Numbered from the stretch's first letter, positions 1-8,684 are shown. The stretch: 64,000 nucleotides of DNA from Vibrio algarum (GCF_028204155.1 NZ_JAQLOI010000001.1:2852001-2916000); one strand, 5' to 3'. Notes: generated from the letters alone by a model not told the origin. Numbers and translations are program-made.

Positions 1-1
1 T

Positions 2-577
2 GTCGCTAGTGACCCTGAAAAATACCTGTTGCTTCAACAATTCAATAACCCAGCTAACCCTGCGGTCCACGAACAAACTACTGGACCAGAGCTTTGGGAT
101 GCTACAGATGGTGGAATTGATGTCTTTATTGCTGGTGTTGGTACGGGCGGTACGATTACGGGGACATCGCGTTACCTAAAAAGCAAAGGCAAAGAAATTA
201 CTTCTGTTGCTGTGGAACCTGCAGAATCTCCAGTTATCGCTCAAGCATTAGCCGGTGATGATATCCAACCATCACCACACAAAATTCAAGGTATCGGTGC
301 TGGATTCATCCCTGAAAACCTAGATTTGTCGCTACTTGATCGAGTTGAAGCTGTGACTTCCGATGAAGCGATTGCAATGGCTCGACGTTTGATGGAAGAA
401 GAAGGCATCTTAGCGGGTATTTCTTCTGGTGCCGCTGTTGTTGCAGCGAACCGAATTGCCGCACTACCTGAATTTGAAGGCAAGACGATTGTAACCGTAT
501 TACCAAGTTCAGGTGAGCGTTACCTGAGCACTGCGCTATTTTCTGGGTTGTTTACAGAAAAAGAAAACGCACAATAA
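2..577 (+). CDS. cysK: Cysteine synthase A (O-acetylserine sulfhydrylase), 3' part
   Basis: The gene runs in from before the window; the open frame covers the C-terminal ~190 residues. CysK is a cytoplasmic PLP enzyme that makes L-cysteine from O-acetylserine and sulfide. Visible family features are the NPANP/HEQTTGPELW stretch, the glycine-rich phosphate-binding loop GVGTGGTITG (window residues about 46-55), the VEP segment, and the late GISSGAA motif. The PLP lysine lies upstream and is not seen. The first ATG in the window (position 29) is internal, so it is not the start. A strong terminator follows 38 bp after the stop, so cysK is transcribed apart from ptsH. CysK rather than CysM is inferred from these motifs and the pts neighbourhood. 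Confidence 0.95.
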   Translation, partial: VASDPEKYLLLQQFNNPANPAVHEQTTGPELWDATDGGIDVFIAGVGTGGTITGTSRYLKSKGKEITSVAVEPAESPVIAQALAGDDIQPSPHKIQGIGAGFIPENLDLSLLDRVEAVTSDEAIAMARRLMEEEGILAGISSGAAVVAANRIAALPEFEGKTIVTVLPSSGERYLSTALFSGLFTEKENAQ

Positions 578-614
578 TTTTGTAAAAAAAGTGTGTTCAT
601 ATCAAATTTTCAGC

Positions 615-643
615 TAAAAAAGCCCCTTTCTGGGGCTTTTTTA
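615..643 (+). terminator. Rho-independent terminator of cysK
   Basis: GCCCC/GGGGC stem with a 5-nt TTTCT loop, flanked by an A-run that pairs with the following T-run. It lies 38 bp after the cysK stop. The remaining ~230 bp to ptsH hold only the ptsH promoter region; I see no other gene there. Confidence 0.9.
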
Positions 644-875
644 TTGATCCTTATAAATCGTTTGGTACTATCGGGACAGGTTTTATTTTGCAGCTTGAAA
701 TAAAACAATAAACATAGAGAATTAAGAGATGAGATACAAAACTAGTACAAATGTCTCATCTAACTGGTAAATGGTTTCACATATGTCTTTTTTCTGCTCT
801 ATATTGCTAAAATTAGACTTATGACCGAGTTAAACTAGTACTTAAACAATAAATAAATCGATTGGGGTATATCAC

Positions 876-1133
876 ATGTATCAAAAACAAGTAGAAATCA
901 CTGCAGAAAACGGTCTTCACACTCGTCCAGCTGCTCAGTTTGTTAAAGAAGCTAAATCATTTGACGCAGACATCACTGTGACTTCTAACGGTAAAAGCGC
1001 AAGCGCTAAAAGCCTATTCAAGCTTCAAACGCTAGGTCTAGTTAAAGGTACTGTTGTTACTTTATCTGCTGAAGGCCCACAAGCTCAAGCGGCTGTAGAT
1101 CACCTAGTAGCTCTTATGGATACACTTGAGTAA
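876..1133 (+). CDS. ptsH: Phosphocarrier protein HPr
   Basis: HPr carries phosphate from enzyme I to the sugar-specific EIIA domains of the phosphotransferase system in the cytoplasm. The 85-residue product has the full family length. The active-site His15 lies in GLHTRPA and the regulatory-site Ser46 in AKSLFKL, both at the classical numbering. A GGGG-containing ribosome site sits about 8 bp before the ATG. ptsI and crr follow on the same strand, the usual ptsHI-crr order. A perfect hairpin separates ptsH from ptsI and may let HPr be made in excess over enzyme I (inference). Confidence 0.97.
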   Translation: MYQKQVEITAENGLHTRPAAQFVKEAKSFDADITVTSNGKSASAKSLFKLQTLGLVKGTVVTLSAEGPQAQAAVDHLVALMDTLE

Positions 1134-1153
1134 TAGCTAACAATTCAAAAAAA

Positions 1154-1185
1154 CAAAGCCATTTTGCTAACGCAAAATGGCTTTG
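1154..1185 (+). promoter_or_regulatory. Perfect 14-bp hairpin between ptsH and ptsI (possible attenuator)
   Basis: CAAAGCCATTTTGC pairs perfectly with GCAAAATGGCTTTG across a TAAC loop. It starts 21 bp after the ptsH stop. It is not followed by a clean T-run (TTGGACTT), so it may act as a partial terminator, an RNA processing site or a 3'-end stabiliser of ptsH mRNA rather than a full terminator. Confidence 0.75.
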
Positions 1186-1268
1186 TTGGACTTAGCGACA
1201 AATACTCTATCATTCATACGTAGTTATTAAATCTACTCTTTTACTGTTGACAAACTTAAGGTAAGGCT

Positions 1269-2996
1269 ATGATTTCAGGCATTCTAGCATCTCCTGGTAT
1301 TGCTTTTGGTAAAGCACTACTTCTTCAAGAAGATGAAATTGTTCTAAACACTCACTCAATTTCTGATGACCAAGTTGAAGCTCAAGTTAAGTGCTTTTAC
1401 GAAGCGCGTGACAAATCTGCTCATCAACTGGGTATTATTAAACAAAAAGCTCTAGAAACATTTGGCGAAGAAAAAGAAGCAATCTTTGAAGGCCATATCA
1501 TGTTACTTGAAGACGAAGAGTTGGAAGAAGAAATTTTAACTCTCGTTAGAGACGACAAGATGCATGCCGACAACGCTATCTATACCGTTATCGAAGAGCA
1601 AGCAACAGCACTAGAATCTTTAGATGATGAATATCTAAAAGAACGTGCAACAGATATCCGTGATATCGGTTCTCGTTTCGTTAAAAATGCACTTGGCATT
1701 AACATCGTATCCCTTAGTGATATTGATGAAGAAGTTATTCTTGTTGCTTACGATCTAACACCATCTGAAACCGCTCAAATTAACCTAGATTACGTTTTAG
1801 GTTTTGCATGTGACATCGGTGGTCGTACTTCTCACACCTCTATTATGGCTCGTTCTTTAGAACTTCCAGCTATCGTTGGTACTAACGATATTACGGCTAA
1901 AGTGAAGAATGGGGATACGTTGATTCTAGATGCAATCAACAACAAAATCATTGTGAACCCTTCTGAAGCAGAGCTTACTGAAGCGAAAAGTATTCGTGAC
2001 AACTTCATTGCAGAAAAAGAAGAGCTAGCAAAATTAAAAGATTTACCTGCTATTACTACAGACGGTCACAGAGTTGAGGTTTGCGGTAACATCGGTACTG
2101 TTAAAGACTGTAATGGTATCCTGCGCAACGGTGGTGAAGGTGTTGGTCTATATCGTACAGAATTCCTATTTATGGATCGTACTTCTTTACCAACAGAAGA
2201 AGAACAATACCAAGCATACAAAGAAGTTGCTGAGTCAATGGAAGGTGAATCTGTCATTATCCGTACTATGGATATTGGTGGTGACAAAGATCTACCATAT
2301 TTAGACCTACCTCAAGAGATGAATCCATTCCTTGGTTGGCGTGCAATTCGAATTAGTTTAGATCGCCGCGAGATTCTTCGTGATCAACTTCGCGGGATAT
2401 TACGCGCTTCAGCACACGGTAAGCTTCGTATCATGTTCCCAATGATCATCTCTGTTGAAGAGATTCGCGAGCTTAAAAACGCAATCGAAGAATATAAAAC
2501 AGAACTTCGTGCTGAAGACTTGGCATTTGATGAAGATATTGAAATCGGAGTTATGGTTGAAACACCAGCCGCTGCCGCTATTGCACATCATTTAGCGAAA
2601 GAAGTTTCCTTCTTTAGTATTGGTACTAACGACTTAACCCAGTATACTCTAGCTGTAGACCGTGGTAATGAACTGATTTCTCACCTATACAACCCACTAT
2701 CACCTGCTGTATTAACTGTTATCAAGCAAGTGATTGATGCCTCTCATAAAGAAGGTAAGTGGACTGGTATGTGTGGTGAGTTGGCTGGTGACGAACGCGC
2801 AACTCTACTTCTTCTGGGTATGGGCCTAGACGAATTCAGTATGAGTGGTATCTCAATTCCTAGCGTTAAGAAAATAATCCGTGGTGCGGATTATGCAGAA
2901 GTAAAAGCTATGGCTGATGAAGCTTTAGAAATGGCTACTGCAGCAGAAATTGAAGCTCATGTTGAAAAATTTATCGCAGAAAAATCCATCTGCTAA
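1269..2996 (+). CDS. ptsI: Phosphoenolpyruvate-protein phosphotransferase (PTS enzyme I)
   Basis: Enzyme I takes phosphate from PEP and passes it to HPr, the first step of all PTS sugar uptake; it is cytoplasmic and dimeric. The 575-residue length is normal. The N-terminal HPr-binding/phosphohistidine domain carries His189 in GGRTSHTSIMARS, the E. coli position. The C-terminal TIM-barrel PEP domain shows GVGLYRTEF, the NDLTQY motif and the active-site cysteine in TGMCGELAGD. The gene begins 135 bp after ptsH, beyond a hairpin, and 46 bp before crr, so it is probably read both from the ptsH promoter and with crr. Nothing unusual is seen. Confidence 0.98.
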   Translation: MISGILASPGIAFGKALLLQEDEIVLNTHSISDDQVEAQVKCFYEARDKSAHQLGIIKQKALETFGEEKEAIFEGHIMLLEDEELEEEILTLVRDDKMHADNAIYTVIEEQATALESLDDEYLKERATDIRDIGSRFVKNALGINIVSLSDIDEEVILVAYDLTPSETAQINLDYVLGFACDIGGRTSHTSIMARSLELPAIVGTNDITAKVKNGDTLILDAINNKIIVNPSEAELTEAKSIRDNFIAEKEELAKLKDLPAITTDGHRVEVCGNIGTVKDCNGILRNGGEGVGLYRTEFLFMDRTSLPTEEEQYQAYKEVAESMEGESVIIRTMDIGGDKDLPYLDLPQEMNPFLGWRAIRISLDRREILRDQLRGILRASAHGKLRIMFPMIISVEEIRELKNAIEEYKTELRAEDLAFDEDIEIGVMVETPAAAAIAHHLAKEVSFFSIGTNDLTQYTLAVDRGNELISHLYNPLSPAVLTVIKQVIDASHKEGKWTGMCGELAGDERATLLLLGMGLDEFSMSGISIPSVKKIIRGADYAEVKAMADEALEMATAAEIEAHVEKFIAEKSIC

Positions 2997-3042
2997 TATA
3001 ATTCAATAGAATAGAATAAAATTAAACGTTTAGGAGCACGAC

Positions 3043-3552
3043 ATGGGTCTGTTTGACAAGCTTAAGAAGCTAGTATCTGATGATAGCGCTGATGCGGGGG
3101 CAATCGAAATCATCGCACCAATATCTGGTGAAATAATCAACATTGAAGATGTGCCAGATGTTGTTTTTGCAGAAAAAATTGTTGGTGATGGTATCGCTAT
3201 CAAACCTTCTGGTGACAAGATGGTAGCTCCAGTAAACGGAACTATTGGCAAAATATTTGAAACTAACCACGCTTTCTCTATTGAATCGGATGACGGTGTT
3301 GAGCTGTTCGTTCACTTCGGTATCGATACTGTTGAGCTGAAAGGTCAAGGCTTCACACGTATCGCTGAAGAAGGTCAAGCGGTAAAAGTTGGTGATACTG
3401 TAATTGAATTTGATCTTGCTTTCTTAGAAGAAAATGCAAAATCAACTTTAACGCCAGTGGTTATTTCTAACATGGACGAAATCAAAGAGCTTAATAAGCT
3501 TTCTGGTTCAGTTACTGTTGGTGAAAACCCTGTTCTACGTGTAACGAAGTAA
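3043..3552 (+). CDS. crr: PTS glucose-specific EIIA component (EIIA-Glc)
   Basis: EIIA-Glc relays phosphate from HPr to glucose-type EIIBC permeases and is the main signal protein of catabolite repression: it stimulates adenylate cyclase when phosphorylated and blocks other permeases when not. The 169-residue product matches E. coli in length. The two active-site histidines are His76 (ETNHAFSIES) and His91 (ELFVHFGIDT) counting the start Met. A clear GGAG ribosome site precedes the ATG. It is the last gene of the pts operon, closed by a strong terminator. Confidence 0.97.
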   Translation: MGLFDKLKKLVSDDSADAGAIEIIAPISGEIINIEDVPDVVFAEKIVGDGIAIKPSGDKMVAPVNGTIGKIFETNHAFSIESDDGVELFVHFGIDTVELKGQGFTRIAEEGQAVKVGDTVIEFDLAFLEENAKSTLTPVVISNMDEIKELNKLSGSVTVGENPVLRVTK

Positions 3553-3581
3553 TCAATTCGTTTTAACGTTTGGAAAATTAG

Positions 3582-3613
3582 AAACCGTTGATGTTTACAT
3601 CAGCGGTTTTTTT
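3582..3613 (+). terminator. Rho-independent terminator of the pts operon
   Basis: AAACCGTTGATG pairs with CATCAGCGGTTT (one G-T pair), loop TTTA, followed by a T-run. It lies 30 bp after crr. Confidence 0.9.
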
Positions 3614-3665
3614 ATACCTATTATAAAGTACGAGTAGTTTCCTTCTATCAATCTCCAAAACAACA

Positions 3666-3690
3666 AAACCCAGCCATAAAGGCTGGGTTT
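3666..3690 (-). terminator. Terminator of the downstream flagellin gene
   Basis: Perfect 10-bp stem AAACCCAGCC/GGCTGGGTTT with a 5-nt loop. Read on the minus strand it lies just after the flagellin stop at 3719; its symmetric A/T flanks could also stop leftover pts transcription. Confidence 0.8.
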
Positions 3691-3718
3691 ATATTATTCA
3701 GCTAGGTAGCTGTCTGTA

Positions 3719-4849
3719 TTAACCTAGAAGGCTAAGTGCTGTATTCGGCGCTTGCTTCGCTTGTGCAAGTACTGATGTAGACGCCTGCTGTAGGATTTGA
3801 GACTTAGTCATCGCTGTTGTTTCTTTCGCGAAATCTGTATCCTTGATGCGGCTGTTAGACGCATTTACATTCTCGTTAATGTTATCTAAGTTATTGATTG
3901 CGTGGTCGAAACGATTCTGGAATGCACCAAGTTCACTTCGGTGACTATCAACATATTTCATCGCTGCATCAACAACCGATACGGCTTCTTGTGCTCCACC
4001 TACTGACGTTACGTCGATAGTATCTACCGTAACCGCTGTCGCTGGCCCCATTCCAAGCTCGCCTGCTAGGCTGCCACTAAAGGCCACTTCGCCATCAACA
4101 CTATTGTTGCCTGCAAATATCTGTAAACGGCCTTCTTCATCTACTGAAGCACTAACATCGCTTTGTTGACCATTGATGTAAGTCGCTAACTCTTCTATGT
4201 CATCACCCGCTTTAGCGTTAATAACATACTCTTGTGCGTCACCAAACTTGTCTGTCAAGCTGATGGTCATACTTGCGTCTTGAGCAACGGACCAGTCTTT
4301 ACCTTGTCCATTTTCCGCTTTGTAAGCATTACCACCCATCATCGCGTTATCTGAGCGCATATTTTTCAGGTCAAGCATCACCGCTTCACCGCTATCTGCA
4401 CCGATTTGGAATGATTTCGTACCGTGTGTGCCGTTAAGCAGTTTGTTACCACCAAAAGAGGTTGTTTCCGCTATTCGGTTTAATTCATCGTTAAGTGCCG
4501 TTACTTCTTCTTGAATCGCAACACGCTCTTGTTTTGAGTTAGAGCCATTCGCTGATTGTAGTGACAAGTCACGTACACGTTGAAGAATATTCGACGTTTC
4601 TTTCATTGCGCCTTCAGCAGTTTGGGCAATCGAAATACCATCATTTGCATTTCGTACTGCTACGTCTAAGCCACGGCTTTGTGCATTCAAACGATTCGAG
4701 ATTTGTAGACCTGCTGCATCGTCTTTTGCGTTGTTGATTTTAAAGCCAGAAGATAGGCGTTCCATTGAGCTGTTTAGGTCGCTCGCTGCGCTAGACAAAT
4801 GACGTTGTGCTGTCATTGCTGCTACGTTTGTATTTACATTAACTGCCAT
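3719..4849 (-). CDS. Polar flagellin (first of two)
   Basis: Flagellin is exported by the flagellar type III apparatus and builds the filament of the polar, sheathed flagellum. The 376-residue product has the conserved N-terminal coiled-coil D0/D1 region (residues ~1-140, starting MAVNVNTNVAAM), a short variable middle (about 150-270), and the conserved C-terminal D1/D0 region ending LSLLG. A GGAG ribosome site lies ahead of the ATG. Its own sigma-28 promoter lies about 80 bp upstream. The protein is clearly paralogous to the next flagellin. Vibrios carry several flagellins (flaA-flaF); I cannot say which letter this is. Confidence 0.95.
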   Translation of the reverse strand: MAVNVNTNVAAMTAQRHLSSAASDLNSSMERLSSGFKINNAKDDAAGLQISNRLNAQSRGLDVAVRNANDGISIAQTAEGAMKETSNILQRVRDLSLQSANGSNSKQERVAIQEEVTALNDELNRIAETTSFGGNKLLNGTHGTKSFQIGADSGEAVMLDLKNMRSDNAMMGGNAYKAENGQGKDWSVAQDASMTISLTDKFGDAQEYVINAKAGDDIEELATYINGQQSDVSASVDEEGRLQIFAGNNSVDGEVAFSGSLAGELGMGPATAVTVDTIDVTSVGGAQEAVSVVDAAMKYVDSHRSELGAFQNRFDHAINNLDNINENVNASNSRIKDTDFAKETTAMTKSQILQQASTSVLAQAKQAPNTALSLLG

Positions 4850-4929
4850 GGTGATTCTCCAATTGATTTTTCGTTAAAGCGGTTTTCGACGTCTCGAAAA
4901 ACCAAGTAGTTCTCTCAAAGTTACTTTTT

Positions 4930-4956
4930 ATAACGGCCTAGATTGAGGAATCTTTA
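4930..4956 (-). promoter_or_regulatory. Sigma-28 (FliA) promoter of the first flagellin
   Basis: On the minus strand the site reads TAAAGATT-N11-GCCGTTAT, against the flagellar sigma-28 consensus TAAAGTTT-N11-GCCGATAA. Spacing is exactly 11. The predicted start leaves a leader of about 70 nt. Confidence 0.8.
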
Positions 4957-5075
4957 GAAGAAATTTAAGTTAATTTTAAAAAAGATGTCTTGAAGGATAA
5001 AATCGTGAAGTGATTAAAAAAATAGCAAATAAAAACTAAAGTTATCGATAAGCTAGCCGAGCCTAACGAGCAGTA

Positions 5076-6209
5076 TTACCCAAGCAGAGTCAATGCTAGA
5101 TTCGGTGCTTGTTTGGCTTGTGCCAGAACAGTTGTACTTACTTGCTGAAGAATTTGTTGCTTAATCATTTCAGTGGTTTCTTTAGCAAAGTCCGTGTCTT
5201 TTATTCTACTCTTTGAACTGGCGAGATTTTCATGAATATTTTCTAGGTTATTTATCGCATGACCAAACCTATTTTGAAAAGCGCCTAACTCAGAGCGATG
5301 GCTATCGACGAACTTCATGGCACTATCTATCACAGCAACGGCTCGTTGCGAACCACCAACAGTAGTGAGATCTAAATCATTCACCGTCTCAACCACAGGA
5401 TTAGACATATCAAGTTCATTAGCTAGGTTACCACCAAAGCTAATTTGACCTCCCGCTTTACTGCCTGCCATGTATATCTGTAGCTGACCATCTTCGTTCA
5501 CTGAAGCTGACACTGCGTCAGTCTGTCCATTAATATAAGTGGCAAGCTCTTCTATATCATCACCATGTTTGGCATTAATATGGATAGTCTCATCTTGACC
5601 ATGATTATTAGTATATTGCATCACTAAATGATTCTGACCTGATTTAACCTGCCACTCTTTATCAGCCATTCCGTTGGCAATATAACTAAGGCCGCCCATA
5701 TTTTTGGTATCTGACCTCATGCTTTTTATATTTACTTGAACAGCTTCACCAGAGGATGCACCTATTTGAAACGATGCACTGGCAAAATTGCCATTTAATA
5801 ACTTTCTTCCTCCAAAAGAGGTTGTTTCAGCAATACGATTCAACTCATCATTTAATGCCGTCATCTCTTCTTGTATCGCAACACGTTCTGATTGGCTATT
5901 CGATCCGTTAGAAGACTGAAGAGACAGATCTCTCATACGTTGCAATAAGTTAGTGGTCTCTTTCATCGCACCTTCTGCCGTTTGCATAATGGAAATACCA
6001 TCGTTTGCATTACGGACAGCGACATCTAAGCCACGCATTTGAGATTCAAGGCGATTAGATATTTGTAAACCAGCGGCATCATCTTTAGCACTATTAATTC
6101 GATTTCCTGAAGACAAACGTTCTAGAGACTGATTCAACATGTTTGTTGACAGACTTAGATTCTTTTGTGCGATCAATGCGGAAACATTAGTATTAACGGT
6201 GACAGCCAT
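5076..6209 (-). CDS. Polar flagellin (second of two)
   Basis: A second flagellin, 377 residues, with the same layout as its neighbour: conserved N-terminal helices (residues 1-~140), a short variable centre, and a conserved C-terminal region ending LTLLG. The N-terminal stretches from KDDAAGLQISNRL through ETTSFGG are nearly shared with the first copy, while the centre differs, as expected from duplication and drift. An AAGAAGG ribosome site precedes the ATG. It lies 226 bp upstream of the other gene and has its own near-perfect sigma-28 promoter, so the two are probably separate late flagellar transcription units. I see no strong terminator between them. Confidence 0.95.
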   Translation of the reverse strand: MAVTVNTNVSALIAQKNLSLSTNMLNQSLERLSSGNRINSAKDDAAGLQISNRLESQMRGLDVAVRNANDGISIMQTAEGAMKETTNLLQRMRDLSLQSSNGSNSQSERVAIQEEMTALNDELNRIAETTSFGGRKLLNGNFASASFQIGASSGEAVQVNIKSMRSDTKNMGGLSYIANGMADKEWQVKSGQNHLVMQYTNNHGQDETIHINAKHGDDIEELATYINGQTDAVSASVNEDGQLQIYMAGSKAGGQISFGGNLANELDMSNPVVETVNDLDLTTVGGSQRAVAVIDSAMKFVDSHRSELGAFQNRFGHAINNLENIHENLASSKSRIKDTDFAKETTEMIKQQILQQVSTTVLAQAKQAPNLALTLLG

Positions 6210-6239
6210 AACGCCTTCTTAAATGAGGAATTCAGGCTA

Positions 6240-6266
6240 GTATCGGCTGTGCAGAAAAAAACTTTA
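6240..6266 (-). promoter_or_regulatory. Sigma-28 (FliA) promoter of the second flagellin
   Basis: On the minus strand the site reads TAAAGTTT-N11-GCCGATAC, 15 of 16 fixed positions of the sigma-28 consensus. The start would lie about 25 nt before the ATG at 6209. Confidence 0.9.
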
Positions 6267-6403
6267 GGGAAAAGTTAGAGGTGTGCGGTAAAGATATAAG
6301 TCATTATATCTCAAATACCAAAACCCTAATGGAAGGCTGTTTTACACTCACAATTCCTACTTTCAATAGGCGTTATGAGTGTAAATATATAAGTAACCTA
6401 CAC

Positions 6404-7303
6404 TTAGAACTCTATTGCTTGTAGCATTTCGCTTGATGGCGCAAAGAAATAAGCGCCAGTAACGGCGCTAGTGAAACGCAACATTTGATCACTTTTACCA
6501 TCGGTAACACCATACATACTCTCAAGCATTACCTTAATGTTATGTAATGTACTGCAATAGGAGAGGAATAATAGTCCATGGTCACCACTAACAGAGCCAT
6601 ACGGTAAACTGTGTCGAACAATTTTCAGCCCTACACCTTTTTCTTTTATATCCACTCGCCCAACATGCGAAGCCGCAGGAACATCATCAAGCTCAATGGA
6701 ATCGACCTTTGTACGACCAATCACTTTCTCTTGAGCTGAGACAGACAACCTGTTCCATGCTGGTAAGTTATGAATAAAGCGTTGCGCCATGACATAACTG
6801 CCACCAGCAAAAGCCCCTTCTGGAATAATCGCAACTTCCCTTCTTTCATCGCCTTCAGGGTTTTCAGTTCCATCTATAAAGTCTGTCATATCACGGGCAT
6901 CCATAAAACGATAGCCGTATGTTTCATCTATGATTTCTACATATTCCGCAATTTCCGACATAACTTTACGAAGTAGATAAAAATGCAAATCATGACGATT
7001 CGAGTGACAGTGAATAAGTACGTCAACATCTGTTGCTGGTGCAACAATTTCACCCTCTCCTAACGGTGTAAAATGAATTAACTCTTCTGGCATAGGTTGA
7101 TTCGTTTTACTCCAAAACGACTTACTGAATGCAATAGAAGAAGTTAAATCAGCATTAGGCTGGCTTTCATTAAGTTCTTCTACCAAAGTAGGTATCGCTT
7201 TAAGTTGCTGTATCACTTTTTGAGGTTGTGAATTCACCTTAATCTGAATATAGAGTGCAAATGGACCTGCTTCAGGCACGATAGCAGATTGATAATTTGC
7301 CAT
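6404..7303 (-). CDS. DyP-type heme peroxidase (YfeX-like)
   Basis: Dye-decolorizing-type peroxidases bind heme b and reduce hydrogen peroxide while oxidising various donors; YfeX of E. coli is the nearest well-known relative. Visible family residues are the catalytic Asp144 in DFIDGTENP, the proximal heme ligand His213 in ASHVGR, and the distal Arg230 in IVRHSLPYG. At 299 residues it has the usual length of this class. There is no signal peptide, so it should be cytoplasmic. A GGAGAA ribosome site lies just before the ATG. The DUF2919 gene lies about 100 bp upstream on the same strand; in E. coli yfeX and yfeZ are also neighbours. Confidence 0.9.
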   Translation of the reverse strand: MANYQSAIVPEAGPFALYIQIKVNSQPQKVIQQLKAIPTLVEELNESQPNADLTSSIAFSKSFWSKTNQPMPEELIHFTPLGEGEIVAPATDVDVLIHCHSNRHDLHFYLLRKVMSEIAEYVEIIDETYGYRFMDARDMTDFIDGTENPEGDERREVAIIPEGAFAGGSYVMAQRFIHNLPAWNRLSVSAQEKVIGRTKVDSIELDDVPAASHVGRVDIKEKGVGLKIVRHSLPYGSVSGDHGLLFLSYCSTLHNIKVMLESMYGVTDGKSDQMLRFTSAVTGAYFFAPSSEMLQAIEF

Positions 7304-7401
7304 AACATTTCTCCAAAATTTTATCTAAATAACTATTTTTTATTCTATTCTATCCAACCGATAAAAATAACCATCTCAATCAGATAAGTAACTACTATTT
7401 T

Positions 7402-7860
7402 TTAACTTAACAACGGCGAGCGAAAGCAGTCTCGAACTCTTCGGCTTCTCAATATATAAAGCATTAACCAAATCAGGCTTAACAGTGTCACTGCATTTGG
7501 CCAACTAAATTGGCTGTTTTCCAGATAAATTTGATAAAGCACCAATAATATCTGAACTGATATCGTTATTAACGTAGCTAATTTACCATAGGAAACGACC
7601 ATACATATTCGTTTTCTATCGTGCTTTCTAAGGCTAAGTAACCAGATAAGAAGCAATGCAGGAAAACCAGCAATTAAACCGAGGTATAACGAGGAATGAA
7701 CTGGGTAGATTATTTCTAGGAGTTTAGCGCCCATATCCCTGCTAGCTCCAGCCACGATAAAGATAATCCAAGCTTTTGCTAAAAATAGCCAACCAGCCAA
7801 CAGTAATTTAGGTGCTTTCAGAAAGCCATCGTTATTGTACTCTTCAATTAAATAACGCAC
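7402..7860 (-). CDS. DUF2919 inner-membrane protein (YfeZ-like)
   Basis: A 152-residue protein with four likely membrane segments, around residues 17-37, 56-75, 92-112 and 122-136, and a positively charged C-terminus. The AGASRDMG stretch and the length fit the DUF2919 family, whose E. coli member YfeZ is encoded close to the YfeX peroxidase. Function unknown. The gene is upstream of and on the same strand as the DyP peroxidase, so the two may be cotranscribed. The family call is from memory of its pattern and neighbourhood and is moderately sure. Confidence 0.65.
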   Translation of the reverse strand: MRYLIEEYNNDGFLKAPKLLLAGWLFLAKAWIIFIVAGASRDMGAKLLEIIYPVHSSLYLGLIAGFPALLLIWLLSLRKHDRKRICMVVSYGKLATLITISVQILLVLYQIYLENSQFSWPNAVTLLSLIWLMLYILRSRRVRDCFRSPLLS

Positions 7861-7944
7861 TTATCACTATATACATCAATTTATTTATCTACGAGGATAT
7901 ATCATATAACCTATGTTGGTTAATCATTTTCTGTAAGAATTTTT

Positions 7945-8291
7945 ATGGCTACGAGTAAAAAACAGGTCTCACCTGAATCACAAGCTGAAGCAATGAAAAT
8001 TGCCAAAGCAACACAAAAACCAGCACAAACTAAAGAGCAAACTAAATTGATTGCTCAGGGTATTGAAAAAGGCATTGCTTTATACAAAAAGCAGCAAAAG
8101 AAAAAAACCGTCAAGCTGACCGAGCAAGGAAGAAGTCTCAAAAAGAAAAACAAGCGGTGCTCAATAACCTTGACGAAACATCAGCTAACCAAGAAGTGAT
8201 CGAGCCATCCAAAAAAAGTAACGCAATGGCACCATGGCTACTATTGGTATTAAGTTGGATTGCATTTATCGCTTATTTATCTTTAAGTTAG
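7945..8291 (+). CDS. DUF2956 protein, frameshifted at an A-run
   Basis: The N-terminal ~50 residues (ESQAEAMKIAKATQKPAQ, then KEQTKLIAQGIEKGIA) are typical of DUF2956, a small Vibrio/Shewanella family of unknown function. In the first frame the protein runs into nonsense and stops at 8199. In the -1 frame from the A7 run at 8101-8107, it continues as a basic linker and then a C-terminal membrane helix (APWLLLVLSWIAFIAYL), stopping at 8291. Restoring one A gives a ~115-residue single-pass protein. The shift is probably a sequence error. The stop overlaps the ribosome site of the next gene, which suggests coupling. Confidence 0.75.
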
Positions 8292-8299
8292 GATCGACA

Positions 8300-8683
8300 A
8301 TGATAAAGTGGATATCTTTAATTTGCGTTAGCTTCCTGATCGGATGCTCGGCTCCTACTAAAATCCTAATCCCTGAAGCTTCGGCCGTACATATCCGTAC
8401 AGATAGTGTTTATCGCTTTGAGTATTGTGAATGGAAAGGAGAAGTTACGGGTAATGAGGGGCACTGGTATAATTACCTTTTCTTTGCTAATGACACCATG
8501 ATCAGAGGTGCACTAAACGAGCTTAAAAGCAATGCCCATAACATAGGAGCAAATACTGTTTTTTTACTTAGTCCTATCGATTTTGCCACATCAGTCACTT
8601 TCGTAGGTACAGCTTACCAATGTAATTATCCCGATAAAAACGTGCCTCTTTCTGTGAATACAGTACCAAGCTATAAGCTATAA
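8300..8683 (+). CDS. DUF4156 lipoprotein
   Basis: A 127-residue small lipoprotein. The start at 8300 is chosen because AGGA stands 6 bp before it and because it gives a clean signal peptide (MIKWISLICVSFLIGC) with lipobox LIGC; a longer reading from 8234 has no ribosome site and overlaps the previous gene. The mature part, with VHIRTD near its start and the ALNELKSNAHNIGANTVF segment, fits the DUF4156 family (E. coli YjeI group). It is probably lipid-anchored in the envelope. Function unknown. It is most likely cotranscribed with the DUF2956 gene. Confidence 0.75.
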   Translation: MIKWISLICVSFLIGCSAPTKILIPEASAVHIRTDSVYRFEYCEWKGEVTGNEGHWYNYLFFANDTMIRGALNELKSNAHNIGANTVFLLSPIDFATSVTFVGTAYQCNYPDKNVPLSVNTVPSYKL

Positions 8684-8684
8684 A

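Noticed and set aside
760..800. CRP site before ptsH
   Set aside because: TGGTA and TCACA are present, but the spacing is 7 rather than 6 and the left half is poor.
2066..2304. Open frames on both strands inside ptsI
   Set aside because: Shadows of ptsI with no ribosome site and no family pattern; the same holds for the many short frames inside dnaE, dapE, lpxA and glnD.
8101..8109. AAAAAAACC in DUF2956 as a programmed -1 slippery site
   Set aside because: The codon phase is AAG AAA AAA ACC, so neither A AAA AAC nor A AAA AAG is in the reading needed; a missing A is simpler.
8234..8299. Longer start of the DUF4156 lipoprotein at 8234
   Set aside because: It has no ribosome site, hides the lipoprotein signal and lies inside the DUF2956 gene.
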